From 66-474 sp044464225 (GTDB taxonomy: Bacteria > Pseudomonadota > Gammaproteobacteria > Xanthomonadales > Rhodanobacteraceae): a stretch of 64,000 bases of DNA. Positions within the stretch are counted from its first letter, which is position 1; each line of letters begins with the position of its first letter. The position numbers were made by a program, and so were the translations under genes. This document shows positions 20,495 through 30,131 of the stretch, piece after piece. The stretch covers positions 124,001 to 188,000 of the forward strand of contig JBIQLN010000001.1 of assembly GCA_044464225.1 (NCBI GenBank), written 5' to 3'. Below the pieces are notes generated by a model, which saw nothing but the letters and a program-made list of their open reading frames with translations, had not been told where the DNA came from and searched no databases.

Positions 20495-21763
20495 TTACAA
20501 ACTCCGGCGTGGCGCGATCAACAGGTCGCCGAACAGCAGCCCGGCCACCAGCGAAATCAGCAACGTCACCAGCAGCACCGCGATGTGGGTGCCGCTTGCA
20601 ATCTGGTTGTTGAGCAAATCGGATACGCTGCGGAATCCCACGCTTCCGGGTACCAGCAACAGCACCCCAGGTTCGCGCACCAGTGCGCCTGGACGGTGCT
20701 TGAGGCGAGCGTACAGATTGCTGCCCGCGCTCAGCACCAGCCCGCCCACGAAGACACCGAACGGTGCGCCCAGGGCATTGCCGCACCAATAGGTCACCAG
20801 ATAACCCACGATCACCGCAGTCAATACCAGCGGGTAATCGCGGCGTGCCGTCTGGAACAGCATCGCGAAGGCCACCGCGGCCACCGCCAGCGCCGGCCAC
20901 TGTGCCCACAACGGCAGCGGCGGCAGGGAATGGCTGGAAGGGATGATGTGCGCGATCGCGCAAACCTGCGCGGCCGCGAGGGTACCGAAGGTCAGTTTCA
21001 GGATGGTCGCCGCCGCGCCCGCGAAACGCGCAACGCCCGACGCGAGGTGCTGGCTGGTCAATTCGCGCACTGCATTGGTCAGCGACATGCCCGGCACCAA
21101 CACGATCAATGCCGACAGCACGACCAGCTTCAACGCCAGCGGCACCAGCCACGCGCTGACCATCGTGGCGATGAAGGTGGCAACCAGTGCGGCGATCGCG
21201 TCGCTCGCGACCGACAGGCGCGGCCGACCGTAGCCCGCAACCACGATGCCGCCGATCAGCAAACCGATCACGCCCGCCGCCGCGGCATCCTGCCATGCGT
21301 TGCGGAACAGTACCGCGATCGCGGCGGCCGAGAGCCCATAGCTCACGACCGTCGCCCAAAGCGCCCCGCGGGACAGCGGCTGTCCCAGCGTGCGCAGCTG
21401 CGCCAACCCGCGGCGGGGATCGAGCGTGCCGTCGGCCACGCGATCGGCGATCTCGTCGGCATGGCACAATCGCGTGAGGTTCACGTCACCGGGCGCGATC
21501 CGGACCACCTGGGTCACGTCGGCGATGCCGTCGCCCTCGGGGGCGCTGAAGGAAAGCACGATCGAAGTCGGCGTCGACAGCACCTCGCAGGCCAGGCCCA
21601 GGCGCTGTGCGGCGTTCCCGACCGCCTGCTCCAGGCGCGGCGCCGCGGCACCGTATTGATGGAGGCGACGGGCGAGTTCGATCACGAAGCCCACGCGGGC
21701 GCGGACCCGGTCGTCCGACAGCGGGCCACCGGGTACCTGCCCGCCGGGCGCGGGTTCCGTCAC
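20495..21763 (-). CDS. Threonine/serine exporter family (ThrE-like) membrane protein
   Basis: A 422-residue membrane protein. The N-terminal soluble part has the DUF1212 pattern (VIELARRLHQYGAAAPRLEQ, IVLSFSAPEGDG). About ten hydrophobic segments follow, including VLIVLVPGMSLTNAVRELTS, and a shorter ThrE C-terminal repeat (YWCGNALGAPFGVFVGGLVL). Both halves on one chain matches the fused ThrE form known as an amino acid exporter. It is followed at 20333-20494 by a gene-free gap toward the H-NS-like gene. Confidence 0.85.
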   Translation of the reverse strand: MTEPAPGGQVPGGPLSDDRVRARVGFVIELARRLHQYGAAAPRLEQAVGNAAQRLGLACEVLSTPTSIVLSFSAPEGDGIADVTQVVRIAPGDVNLTRLCHADEIADRVADGTLDPRRGLAQLRTLGQPLSRGALWATVVSYGLSAAAIAVLFRNAWQDAAAAGVIGLLIGGIVVAGYGRPRLSVASDAIAALVATFIATMVSAWLVPLALKLVVLSALIVLVPGMSLTNAVRELTSQHLASGVARFAGAAATILKLTFGTLAAAQVCAIAHIIPSSHSLPPLPLWAQWPALAVAAVAFAMLFQTARRDYPLVLTAVIVGYLVTYWCGNALGAPFGVFVGGLVLSAGSNLYARLKHRPGALVREPGVLLLVPGSVGFRSVSDLLNNQIASGTHIAVLLVTLLISLVAGLLFGDLLIAPRRSL

Positions 21764-21788
21764 GCGCGAAGCCCGATCGACCGCTGCA

Positions 21789-22271
21789 TCATGCCGTCAC
21801 CGCCCGCACCTTCAGCAGCGCGCCGTCCACCCCGACCACTTCCACTTCGGCACCCGCCGGCAGGTCCGGCCCCGCGACCAGCCACTGGCCGTCACCCACC
21901 CGCGCCTTGCCGCGGCCGTTCACGATCGCCTCGATCAGGACGTAGCGCTGGCCGATCATCTGTTCGCTACGCCGGCTGAGGGTGCGTGCGGCCGGATCAT
22001 CGTGGCGCGCCAGCCGCAGGCGGACGAACTTCCAGTAGAACAGGCAGGACGCAAACGCGAGCACCACGAACAGCACCGCCTGCGCGATCACGCCGAGCCC
22101 AGGCACCACCCAGGTGACGATGCCCATCACCGCCGCGGCGATACCGATCCACAGCAGGAAGAAACCCGGTGCCATCACCTCGCCGGCGATCAATACCAGC
22201 GCCAGCACCCACCACCAGTAATGCAACGGTACGCCCCACATGATCATTCCCCAGTGATTGGCACCTGTCAC
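21789..22271 (-). CDS. NfeD family membrane protein
   Basis: A 160-residue protein with three or four N-terminal membrane segments (WWWVLALVLIAGEVMAPGFF, IGIAAAVMGIVTWVVPGLGV, LFVVLAFASCLFYW). The small soluble C-terminal domain (about residues 100-158) has the OB-fold pattern GKARVGDGQWLVAGPDLPAG. NfeD proteins are the partners of slipin/stomatin proteins, and this gene follows a slipin-type gene after 30 bases, as expected. The role is membrane quality or microdomain organisation by family inference. Confidence 0.88.
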   Translation of the reverse strand: MTGANHWGMIMWGVPLHYWWWVLALVLIAGEVMAPGFFLLWIGIAAAVMGIVTWVVPGLGVIAQAVLFVVLAFASCLFYWKFVRLRLARHDDPAARTLSRRSEQMIGQRYVLIEAIVNGRGKARVGDGQWLVAGPDLPAGAEVEVVGVDGALLKVRAVTA

Positions 22272-22301
22272 CCGTCGGAACGGGCCGACACGCTCCGGCT
22301 G

Positions 22302-23231
22302 CTATCGCGCGGAAGAATTCCTGGCCAGCACTTCCTTGCCGATTTCCGCGATGCCGGCCATCGATGAAAGGATGCCCGATGCCTCGAACGGCAGCATCAA
22401 CATCTTCTGGTTGGGCGAATCGGCCATCGCCTTCAACGCCTCCACGTATTTGGTGGCCACGAAATAATTGATGGCATTCAAGTTGCCCGCGGAAATCGCG
22501 TCCGAAACCAGTTGCGTGGCCGTGGCTTCCGCCGCAGCCAGCCGTTCGCGGGCTTCGGCCTCGCGGTACGCGGCTTCCTTCTGGCCCTCGGCCTGCAGGA
22601 TCGTCGACTGCTTTTCGCCATCGGCCTTCAGGATCGCGCTCTGCTTCAGTCCTTCGGCTTCCAGGATCTGCGCGCGCTTCTCGCGTTCCGCCTTCATCTG
22701 GCGCGCCATCGCATCGACCAGGTCCTTGGGCGGACTGATGTCCTTGATCTCGATGCGGTTGACCTTGACGCCCCACGGATGCGTCGCCTCGTCCACGACC
22801 TTCAGCAGCCGCGCGTTGATTTCGTCGCGCTTGGACAGCGATTCATCGAGGTCCATCGAACCGAGCACCGTGCGGATGTTGGTCATCACCAGCGCCAGCG
22901 TCGCCTGTTCCAGGTTGGCGACTTCGTACGCGGCCTTGGCGGCGTCCAGTACCTGGTAGAACACCACGCCATCCACGCGCACCACCGCGTTGTCCTTGGT
23001 GATCACGTCCTGCGAGGGCACCGCCAGCACCTGTTCCATCATGTTCATCTTGCGGCCGATCGCGTAAATGAACGGCATCAGGAAATGCAGCCCCGGCGGC
23101 AGCGTGCGCGTGTACTTGCCGAACCGCTCCACGGTCCATTCGTAACCTTGGGGCACGATACGCACCCACTTCGCCAGCACGATGATGGCAACGACGACGA
23201 CGACGATTGCAACGATGATGGACGGCGCCAT
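22302..23231 (-). CDS. SPFH/Band 7 (slipin, QmcA-like) membrane protein
   Basis: 309 residues from the ATG at 23231. An N-terminal anchor (IIVAIVVVVVAIIVLAKWV) is followed by the Band 7 domain (VPQGYEWTVERFGKYTRTLPPG, NAVVRVDGVVFYQVLDAAKA) and a long alpha-helical region with AEREKRAQILEAEGLKQSAI. It ends in the conserved small-residue tail block. It probably forms oligomeric membrane microdomains with the NfeD partner. The frame is open to 23528 but overlaps the kinase gene's end there, so the shorter start with its anchor is preferred. Confidence 0.92.
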   Translation of the reverse strand: MAPSIIVAIVVVVVAIIVLAKWVRIVPQGYEWTVERFGKYTRTLPPGLHFLMPFIYAIGRKMNMMEQVLAVPSQDVITKDNAVVRVDGVVFYQVLDAAKAAYEVANLEQATLALVMTNIRTVLGSMDLDESLSKRDEINARLLKVVDEATHPWGVKVNRIEIKDISPPKDLVDAMARQMKAEREKRAQILEAEGLKQSAILKADGEKQSTILQAEGQKEAAYREAEARERLAAAEATATQLVSDAISAGNLNAINYFVATKYVEALKAMADSPNQKMLMLPFEASGILSSMAGIAEIGKEVLARNSSAR

Positions 23232-23311
23232 GATTCCCCTCCCTCTGCGGTGGGGGCAGTATAGCGATTTGCGCCAAATCCGAGCCTCGTTGCACTGCCG
23301 GCACGAGGCGA

Positions 23312-24625
23312 TCAAGTCTCCGTCGCGGGCAGCGATACCGTCACCCGTAATCCGCCACCCTCGCGATTGGCCAGTCCGATGCGGCCACCGTGGGCTTCCA
23401 CGATTTCGCGCGCCAATGCCAGGCCCAGGCCGGTACCGGAACGCTTGGTCGAATAGAACGGCAGCAATGCCTGCGCCAGCACGGTGTCGCTCATGCCGGG
23501 GCCGCGATCGGCCACTTCGATGCGCCAATATTGCGGCGTGCGCCTGATGGCCAGCGTCACCTCGGCCGGGGCACCCCCGGCCTCCGCGGCGTTCTTGACC
23601 AGATTGATCAGCACCTGCTCGATCTGGGCCGCGTCGAAGCGCGCGGGTTCATCCGGCACCTCGCCCACGAGGCGGAACTCGCAATGCAGCTTGAGTGATT
23701 CCAGGAACGCCGCCCACTCGACAGGCGCCGGGTTCGGTTGCGGCAACTTGGCGAAGCTCGCGTAGCCGGCCGTGAAAGAGTGCAGGTGACGGACGCGATC
23801 GCCGATGCCCTCGAAGACCTTCGGCAGGCGGGTCAAATCGTTGCGCCGCGCCAGTTCCGCACCCGAATGCGCCAGCGATGAAATCGGAGCCAGCGAATTG
23901 TTCAGCTCGTGGCTGATCACGCGGATCACGCGCTTCCACACCGCCACTTCCTGACGGGACAATTCGCGGGTCATCCGCTGCACCAGGTACAACTGGTGCG
24001 GCCGTCCCTGCAGATGGAAATCGCGGCGTGACAAATGGAAATATTCCTCGTCGCTGCCCATCTCGACGCCGAACAGGCTGTCCTCGCTGGCCGTCAGCGC
24101 CTGCCGCATCGCCTCGGGGCAGGCCTCGAGCAAGTCGGTGAAACGCAAGCCGGCCGGGTTCTTGCCCTCGTTGAACAGATGCCGTGCGGCGAGGTTCGCG
24201 TAGACGATGCGCTCGCTCGCGTCGGTCAGGATCAGCGCCGTCGGCGAATGCTGCACCACCGTGTCCAGCAGCAATTCGCGCTGCACCAGGTTCTGGCGCT
24301 GCTCGCGCAACGCGTGGCCGAGCTCGTTGTGCGCTTCGATCAACGCGCCCAGTTCGTCGCGACGGCGGGTGCGCAGCGAGATGCTGAAATCGCCGTCGCG
24401 ATAGCTGGCCACGCTGCCCGACAATGCGCGCAACAGCCGCCGCACCGGCTGCATGGCGAAATGGGCGAACCACGTCACCGGCGCCAGGCACGCCGCAATC
24501 GCAATGGCACCCCCCAACCATGCGTTGCGCGTCCATGCGGTGATCGCCGCGGCCAGCGCCGCGGCGATCACCGCGGCAGCGATCAACAACAGCGCAAGTT
24601 TGCCTTCGAGGGACGAGAAGCGCAT
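23312..24625 (-). CDS. Membrane sensor histidine kinase (NtrY/PAS type) paired with the sigma-54 regulator
   Basis: A 437-residue kinase. Two membrane segments (about residues 8-30 and 36-57) are followed by a HAMP-like linker and a PAS domain (about 115-200; HSPTALILTDASERIVYAN). The phospho-acceptor is His239 in RVISHELNNSLAPISS. The ATPase boxes are LINLVKNAAEAGG (N), VADRGPGMSD (G1) and GTGLGLALAREIVEAHGGR (G2). There is almost no periplasmic loop, so it probably senses a membrane or cytoplasmic cue. It follows the response regulator gene by 184 bases in the same direction, so the two are cognate partners at the distal end of the exporter locus. Confidence 0.93.
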   Translation of the reverse strand: MRFSSLEGKLALLLIAAAVIAAALAAAITAWTRNAWLGGAIAIAACLAPVTWFAHFAMQPVRRLLRALSGSVASYRDGDFSISLRTRRRDELGALIEAHNELGHALREQRQNLVQRELLLDTVVQHSPTALILTDASERIVYANLAARHLFNEGKNPAGLRFTDLLEACPEAMRQALTASEDSLFGVEMGSDEEYFHLSRRDFHLQGRPHQLYLVQRMTRELSRQEVAVWKRVIRVISHELNNSLAPISSLAHSGAELARRNDLTRLPKVFEGIGDRVRHLHSFTAGYASFAKLPQPNPAPVEWAAFLESLKLHCEFRLVGEVPDEPARFDAAQIEQVLINLVKNAAEAGGAPAEVTLAIRRTPQYWRIEVADRGPGMSDTVLAQALLPFYSTKRSGTGLGLALAREIVEAHGGRIGLANREGGGLRVTVSLPATET

Positions 24626-24674
24626 GTAACCGCCAGGTCGGAATCGGATGGACGCGGGAAGCCTAGCAACACTT

Positions 24675-24760
24675 CGTCATGCCGGGGCTGCCCGCGCATG
24701 GACAACCGGCATGAACCAACCGATTCCGGATTCGGGCCTGCGGCCCGCTCCGGAATGACG
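24675..24760. repeat. REP-like composite palindrome between regulator and kinase genes
   Basis: Starts CGTCATGCCGGGG and ends CCGCTCCGGAATGACG, with an inner ATTCCGGATTCGGGC...GCCCG stem. It is the same family as the elements at 31479, 34418, 37133 and 57553. It lies in the 184-base gap between two co-directional genes and could lower kinase expression relative to the regulator. Confidence 0.7.
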
Positions 24761-24809
24761 CCAGGAGCAGTGCAGGTTGGCCCAAAACCAAGTCCGAGCC
24801 AACCTTCGA

Positions 24810-26150
24810 TCACCCGTCCGTGGGAATCCCGTACCGCTGCATGCGCCGGTACAACGCCTGCCGCGACAGTCCCAGCCCACGGGCGGCGCGACTGATGACG
24901 CCACCGGCCTTGCGCAAGGCTTCTTCCACCGCTTCGCGGGGCGGATCGTCCAGGCTGCGCGCCGGCGCCGCGGTCGCCGCCGAAAGCCCAAGATGGGCGA
25001 CGCCGATTTCGTCGCGGCCACACAACAACTTCGCCCGCTCGATGGTGTTCCTCAGTTCCCGCACGTTGCCAGGCCACGGATAATCCAGCAGCGCGTCGCG
25101 CGCCTGGTCCGACAACACCGCGTCATCATCCAGGAAATGCTCGGCCAGCGGCAGGATGTCGTCGGGGCGATCCGACAGCGGCGGCAACGCGACCTCGATG
25201 GTGTTCAGGCGATAGAACAAGTCCTGGCGAAACTTGCCATCGCGGATCATCGCCGGGATGTCGGCATTGGTCGCACTGATCACGCGCACCTTCACCTTTC
25301 GGGTGCGCGTCGAACCCAGCCGCTCGAACTCGCCCGATTCCAGCACGCGCAGGAGTTTCATCTGCCCGGCCGCCGGCAGGTTGCCGATCTCGTCCAGGAA
25401 CAGGGTGCCGCCGTCGGCCGCCTCGAAACGCCCTTCGCGGGCGCGCGTCGCGCCGGTGAATGCGCCCGCGTCGGCTCCGAACAATTCCGCTTCGATCAAT
25501 TCGCTCGGCAGCGCGCCGCAATTGACCGTCACCAGCGGCCTGGCGCGCACCGCCGAATTCGCGTGCACGATCTCGGCGATGCGTTCCTTGCCGGCGCCGT
25601 TGGGTCCGGTGACCAGCACCGGCACGTCGGCGCGCGCGACGCGGCAGGCCAGTTCCAGCACCCGCAGCATCTCGTCGGAGGCGAACACGATGCCGCGCAG
25701 GTCGTGGTCACGTTCGAGCGCCTCGCGCCGGCGCCGCCGGGTCATCCGCGTAGTGGCCGCGACGCGCGCGTTCTCGGAAAGCTCCAGCAGGTTCTCGACC
25801 GTTGCGAGCAGCTTGGCGTCGTCCCACGGCTTGGACATGTAATCGGCCGCGCCCGCCTTCACCAGCTGCACCGCGGTCTCGAGGTGCGACCAGCCGGTCA
25901 GCAGGATCACCGGCAAATCCGGGTGCCGCTCGCGGATCGCGTGGAAAAGCGCCACGCCTTCTTCGCCCGACGTGGTGTCGGCGCTGAAGTTCATGTCGGC
26001 GATCACCACGTCCACCCGCTCCCGCGCCAGCAGCGCGAGGCCTTCGTCGGGCATCGTTGCGGTCAGCGGACGGATTTCGTGCAACGACAGCAGCAACGAC
26101 AACGCGTCGCGTACCGCGCCCTGGTCATCGATGATCAGGACCGTTCGCAT
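24810..26150 (-). CDS. Sigma-54-dependent response regulator (NtrC family)
   Basis: A 446-residue bacterial enhancer-binding protein. The receiver domain has acidic D9/D10, phospho-acceptor D52 (VVIADMNF), T85 and K107. The AAA+ domain has Walker A GPNGAGKE (about 182-189), the sigma-54 contact loop GAFTGA (229-234) and Walker B GGTLFLDEIG. The C-terminal Fis-type helix-turn-helix is GVISRAARGLGLSRQALYRR. It lies 76 bases after the last permease gene. A consensus sigma-54 promoter stands at the other end of the locus, 19 kb away, so it is the likely activator of the exporter. Confidence 0.94.
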   Translation of the reverse strand: MRTVLIIDDQGAVRDALSLLLSLHEIRPLTATMPDEGLALLARERVDVVIADMNFSADTTSGEEGVALFHAIRERHPDLPVILLTGWSHLETAVQLVKAGAADYMSKPWDDAKLLATVENLLELSENARVAATTRMTRRRRREALERDHDLRGIVFASDEMLRVLELACRVARADVPVLVTGPNGAGKERIAEIVHANSAVRARPLVTVNCGALPSELIEAELFGADAGAFTGATRAREGRFEAADGGTLFLDEIGNLPAAGQMKLLRVLESGEFERLGSTRTRKVKVRVISATNADIPAMIRDGKFRQDLFYRLNTIEVALPPLSDRPDDILPLAEHFLDDDAVLSDQARDALLDYPWPGNVRELRNTIERAKLLCGRDEIGVAHLGLSAATAAPARSLDDPPREAVEEALRKAGGVISRAARGLGLSRQALYRRMQRYGIPTDG

Positions 26151-26226
26151 GGTTCTTCACGGAAATCGATGTTCATCGTTCGAGGCTATCACGCTTTTCT
26201 CCCCTCCTCCGGTTGGGCCAACGAGA

Positions 26227-27468
26227 TCACACGCTCCGCGTCGCCACCACGGGCTGCACGCGCGACGCACGCAACGCCGGTGCGAGCACCGCGGATTGGC
26301 CGAGCAACCACAGCACCGCCGCGCCGACCGGCAGATACCACAGCGGCAGCCGCGGCAATTCGTAATGTTTCATCAGCAACAGGTTCAGGCCGACCGCCAG
26401 CAGCACGCCCGGCATCACGCCAAAGCCGACGATCAGGAAATTCTCGGTCTGGAAGTAGCGCAGGATGTCGGCGCGCGTCGCGCCGATCGCCCGGCGGATA
26501 CCGATGGTGCGGGTGCGCTGCTGCACCCAGAAATTCGCGAGGCCGGTGATGCCGAGCGCGGTGACGAACAACAGGCCGAGCGCGGAAGCGATCAGCAGCC
26601 CGATCATGGTGGTGTCGCGCTGGAAATACTGCGCGCGAATCTGCGAATACGTCTGCACCCGTTTCGGATTGATGATGCGGCTCGGGTCGGCCTTGAGCAG
26701 CGCCGTCCGCGCCGCGTCCAGCACCTGCCGGCGATCCTGCGGCGCACTGCGCAGCACGTATTCCACGCCTGAATCATTCGGCAACTGCGGCCAGATCATG
26801 GTGTCGTAGTCGCGACCCCTGCCCATCAGCACCGGACTCAGCAGCGTGCGCACGACACCGACCACGCGGACGACGTGATGGCCGACGTACAGGGACTTGC
26901 CCAGCGCGCTTTCACCCGGATACAGGTGTTGCGCAAAAGCCTGGCTGACGATCGCGACCGACACGTTGTTCTGGCCCTTCACGTATTCGTCGGGGCGGAA
27001 ATCGCGGCCGGCCACCAGGTCGAGGCCTAGCGTGCGCAGCAAACCGGGAGAGCCGTCGAACATGCTCGCCTGCTCGCAACCGGTGCCCTGGAATGACATC
27101 CGCTGCATCGCGCGATCCAGCGCCGCCTGATTCGGACATACGCCATACGAGGAGATGTTGCGATCCAGGGGCAGCGAATAGCTCACGGCCACCGCCGATT
27201 CGACGCCCGGAATCCGCCGCAGCAAGGCGAGATCGGACTCGTGCCGCACCCAGGGATTTTCGTCCTTGCCGATGCCGCGCACCGGCACCACGGACAACGC
27301 ATTTTCATCGATGCCCGTCGGCAGCGACACGTGCTGCTCGCGATGGACGATCATGAACGTGACGTTGCATACGATCGCGCAGGTGAAGGCGACCTGCAGC
27401 GTCAGCAGGATCGCGGTGAGCTTGTGGCGGCGCAGCGTCGCGAGGATCGGCCGGATTTCCATCTTCAT
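26227..27468 (-). CDS. FtsX/MacB-like ABC permease, B-type, pair 6
   Basis: A 413-residue permease without an ATPase domain. One N-terminal membrane helix (KLTAILLTLQVAFTCAIVCN) precedes a periplasmic MacB-PCD domain (about residues 50-270). The C-terminal FtsX domain has three helices and the B-type block GIRRAIGATRADILRYFQTE. The tail VQPVVATRSV places it with B1, B4 and B5. It is the last permease before the regulator gene, four bases after A6. Unlike the other B proteins its periplasmic domain has a cysteine pair (GVCPNQ and GTGCEQ). Confidence 0.9.
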   Translation of the reverse strand: MKMEIRPILATLRRHKLTAILLTLQVAFTCAIVCNVTFMIVHREQHVSLPTGIDENALSVVPVRGIGKDENPWVRHESDLALLRRIPGVESAVAVSYSLPLDRNISSYGVCPNQAALDRAMQRMSFQGTGCEQASMFDGSPGLLRTLGLDLVAGRDFRPDEYVKGQNNVSVAIVSQAFAQHLYPGESALGKSLYVGHHVVRVVGVVRTLLSPVLMGRGRDYDTMIWPQLPNDSGVEYVLRSAPQDRRQVLDAARTALLKADPSRIINPKRVQTYSQIRAQYFQRDTTMIGLLIASALGLLFVTALGITGLANFWVQQRTRTIGIRRAIGATRADILRYFQTENFLIVGFGVMPGVLLAVGLNLLLMKHYELPRLPLWYLPVGAAVLWLLGQSAVLAPALRASRVQPVVATRSV

Positions 27469-27472
27469 GCCC

Positions 27473-28792
27473 TCACAGTGTCTTCAACTGCAACGCGGGC
27501 GGCACCCGGCACGCGCGCCACGCCGGCAGCATGCCGGCCAGCACGCTCGCGGCGATCGCCAGCACGACAGTGCCGACCAGCATCGAAGGATCCATCGAAG
27601 CGAGGTGCGCATAGTCATCGGGACGCTGGCGGATGCTCCACAACCCGACCTGGGAAATGCCGAGCCCGAGCAATCCGCCGGCCACGCCGATCAACGCGGA
27701 TTCAATGCCGAACTGCACGAAGATGTCGCGCTTGCGCGCACCCATCGCGCGGCGCACGCTGATCTCGCCGCTGCGGCGCAGGAACTTGGCCAGCAGCAGC
27801 GCGACGATGTTGAGCATGGCGACGCCAAGAAATCCGAGCGCCAGCCACATCTGCAGCTTCAGGTCGTCGGGAACCAGATTCTCGTGCCGCAGCCAGCCCA
27901 TCAGGCTGTACAGCTTCGCGTTTGCAGGCGGTCGCTGGTAGCGGCCCAGCGATTTTTGTTCCGCGGAGTAATCGACCAGGAATTGCCGGTACGCCGCGGC
28001 CTGCGCGGTTGTATCCAGTTGCACCCAGAACTGCACCCATGAAGTGCTGGCGTCCGTCAAGTCATCAGGCACGCCGTCGCTTCCCCACCCGGAAATGTTG
28101 CCGTTGATCTGCAACTTGTTGTCCACCGCCACCGAGAGCGGCAGGAAGAACTGGTCGGAATCGCTGTACAGGCTGGCCGACGCATCGGCATAGAACAATG
28201 GCTTGGGCGCCCAGTCGTCCGTGACGCCCACGACCCGATAGTCGATGTCGCCCAGCCGCACGCTCTTGCCCAGCGCGGCGGCGTCCCCGAACAGTTTCCG
28301 TGCCAGCGACCGATCGAGCACGATCACGTGCGCAGACGCCTTCTCGTCATCCGCGCTCCATCCGGCACCCGCGACGAACGGCACGCCGAACATCGCGAAG
28401 AAGTCCGGCGTGGTGTAGCGGCCGTCAACGTAGAAGGGTTGCAGGTCGGCGCGTTGCGGCCACACAAGCAGGCTGCCACCCGCCATCGCGGCCTGCCTTT
28501 CCGCGCGATGCGCGTGCAGCAACGCCATCGCGTCGGGCCAGGTGAGGTTGTTGAGTGGATCATTGCCCAGGGGATCCGGCGTGTATTTCAACGGCAGCGG
28601 ATCCAGGTACGGCTTGTAGAGATGTGCGCTGCGGGCCGGCAGCGGGTCTTCGGTCATCACGTGCAGCACCGTGACCATCGTCATGCTGGCGCCGATCCCC
28701 AGCCCGATCGCCAGCACCATCAAACCTGTGAGAACGGGCGTACGCCTGAGGCTGCGCAATGCGAGGTCGATGTAGTAGCCGAACATCATCAC
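27473..28792 (-). CDS. FtsX/MacB-like ABC permease, A-type, pair 6
   Basis: A 439-residue permease; any of the first three Met codons could be the start. The N-terminus GYYIDLALRSLRRTPVLTGL, then GLGIGASMTMVTVLHVM, is the A-type anchor. A MacB-PCD periplasmic domain and a C-terminal FtsX domain (LLLAKFLRRSGEISVRRAMG) follow. The pair of periplasmic cysteines present in A1-A5 is missing: the aligned positions read SGWGS and ASTSW. The tail PALQLKTL groups it with A1 and A4. Four bases separate it from B6. Confidence 0.9.
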   Translation of the reverse strand: MMMFGYYIDLALRSLRRTPVLTGLMVLAIGLGIGASMTMVTVLHVMTEDPLPARSAHLYKPYLDPLPLKYTPDPLGNDPLNNLTWPDAMALLHAHRAERQAAMAGGSLLVWPQRADLQPFYVDGRYTTPDFFAMFGVPFVAGAGWSADDEKASAHVIVLDRSLARKLFGDAAALGKSVRLGDIDYRVVGVTDDWAPKPLFYADASASLYSDSDQFFLPLSVAVDNKLQINGNISGWGSDGVPDDLTDASTSWVQFWVQLDTTAQAAAYRQFLVDYSAEQKSLGRYQRPPANAKLYSLMGWLRHENLVPDDLKLQMWLALGFLGVAMLNIVALLLAKFLRRSGEISVRRAMGARKRDIFVQFGIESALIGVAGGLLGLGISQVGLWSIRQRPDDYAHLASMDPSMLVGTVVLAIAASVLAGMLPAWRACRVPPALQLKTL

Positions 28793-28831
28793 GAGCCCTC
28801 TCGATTTGCTCCCCTCTTGAAGGGGAGGGCG

Positions 28832-30052
28832 TCACACACCCCGCGTCGCCACCACCGGCGGCACGTTGGCCGCGCGCAGCGCGGGTCCCAGCACCGCAAG
28901 TTGGCCCAGCAACCACAATGCGACCGCGCTGGCCGGCAGGTAGTACCAGGGCATCCGCTCCAACTGGTAGTGCTGCATCAGGTAAAGGTTGATGCCGAAC
29001 GCCAGGATCATCCCGAACGCGACGCCGGCACTGCTCAACAGGAAATTCTCGGTCTGGAAGTACTGCATGATGTGCCCGCGGGTCGCCCCGACCGCACGCC
29101 GTATGCCAATCTGGCGGCGGCGCTGGCCCACCCAGAAACTGGTCAGGCCCACGATGCCGAACGCAGTCACCGCCAGCATCACCACGCACACCAGCACCAG
29201 CATCCACACCATGCTGCGCGTATCCGCGAAATACTTGTCCCGGATATCGGAAAACGTCTGGCCTTTCACCACCGCATTCGGCGACAGGGCGGCAAGCTTG
29301 GCGACGGCCGCCTGCATCACCCGCTCGCGATCTTGCGGTGCGGTGCGCACCATGTAGTCGCCCAGCGCGGCGGACGGCGACACCGGAAAGAACGCCGACC
29401 AGTAGAACTGGCTCAGACCGCCGCCATTCTGGTTGGGCCTGAGCACGTTCGCCACCACACCGACCACCGTGTACGAATTGCTCTCGCCCACCCAGATCCG
29501 CTGGCCCAGCGCGTTCCTGCCCGGCCACAGGCGCTGGGCGAGGCTCGCGGTGACGATCACCGAGTGGCCACTGGGGATGTAGCTGTCGCCGAGGCTGCTC
29601 TCGGCGTACTCGTCGGCGTTGAACAGGCGGCCTTCGATCAGACGCATGCCCAGTGCCTCGGGTCCACCGCTGGTGAGGTAGTAAGTGGCGACATTCGGGG
29701 TGTTTTTCTGGAATGCCCTACCCGGCCTGAGGGAAATATTGGAATTCCAGCTGCTGTTGCCGAGCGGAACCATGTTGACCGCGACCACGCCCGTCACGCC
29801 CGGAATCTCCCTCAATGCCGCGATGTCGCGGGGGATGTCGGCGTGGGCGAGCTTGGGGTCGGTGCCCTGCACGTTGATGTCGACCAGACCAGCCTGGTCG
29901 ATCGCGTTGGAAAGGTGAACTTCCGCGATGCGCTGGCCGATCATGAAAACGGCGTTGCACAGCACCGCACAGGCCAGCGCGATTTCCAGCACGATCAGCG
30001 CGGCCGGAATCTTGTGCTTGCGGAGTGCCGCCAGAATGGGCTTGATATCCAT
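28832..30052 (-). CDS. FtsX/MacB-like ABC permease, B-type, pair 5
   Basis: A 406-residue B-type permease. Anchor helix AALIVLEIALACAVLCNAVF, periplasmic domain, then the FtsX block GIRRAVGATRGHIMQYFQTE and three helices. The tail VPPVVATRGV matches B1 and B4. It follows A5 after 79 bases; the short gap to A6 (39 bases) carries a CTCCCCTC-type repeat remnant. Expected to form a heterodimer with A5 using the single shared ATPase. Confidence 0.9.
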   Translation of the reverse strand: MDIKPILAALRKHKIPAALIVLEIALACAVLCNAVFMIGQRIAEVHLSNAIDQAGLVDINVQGTDPKLAHADIPRDIAALREIPGVTGVVAVNMVPLGNSSWNSNISLRPGRAFQKNTPNVATYYLTSGGPEALGMRLIEGRLFNADEYAESSLGDSYIPSGHSVIVTASLAQRLWPGRNALGQRIWVGESNSYTVVGVVANVLRPNQNGGGLSQFYWSAFFPVSPSAALGDYMVRTAPQDRERVMQAAVAKLAALSPNAVVKGQTFSDIRDKYFADTRSMVWMLVLVCVVMLAVTAFGIVGLTSFWVGQRRRQIGIRRAVGATRGHIMQYFQTENFLLSSAGVAFGMILAFGINLYLMQHYQLERMPWYYLPASAVALWLLGQLAVLGPALRAANVPPVVATRGV

Positions 30053-30131
30053 CGCTACATCTCTCCCGGACTTTCTTCGTGAAGCGGCCCATGGCCGCCA
30101 CCATACAAATTTCGGCGCCTGCGGACCGCTC

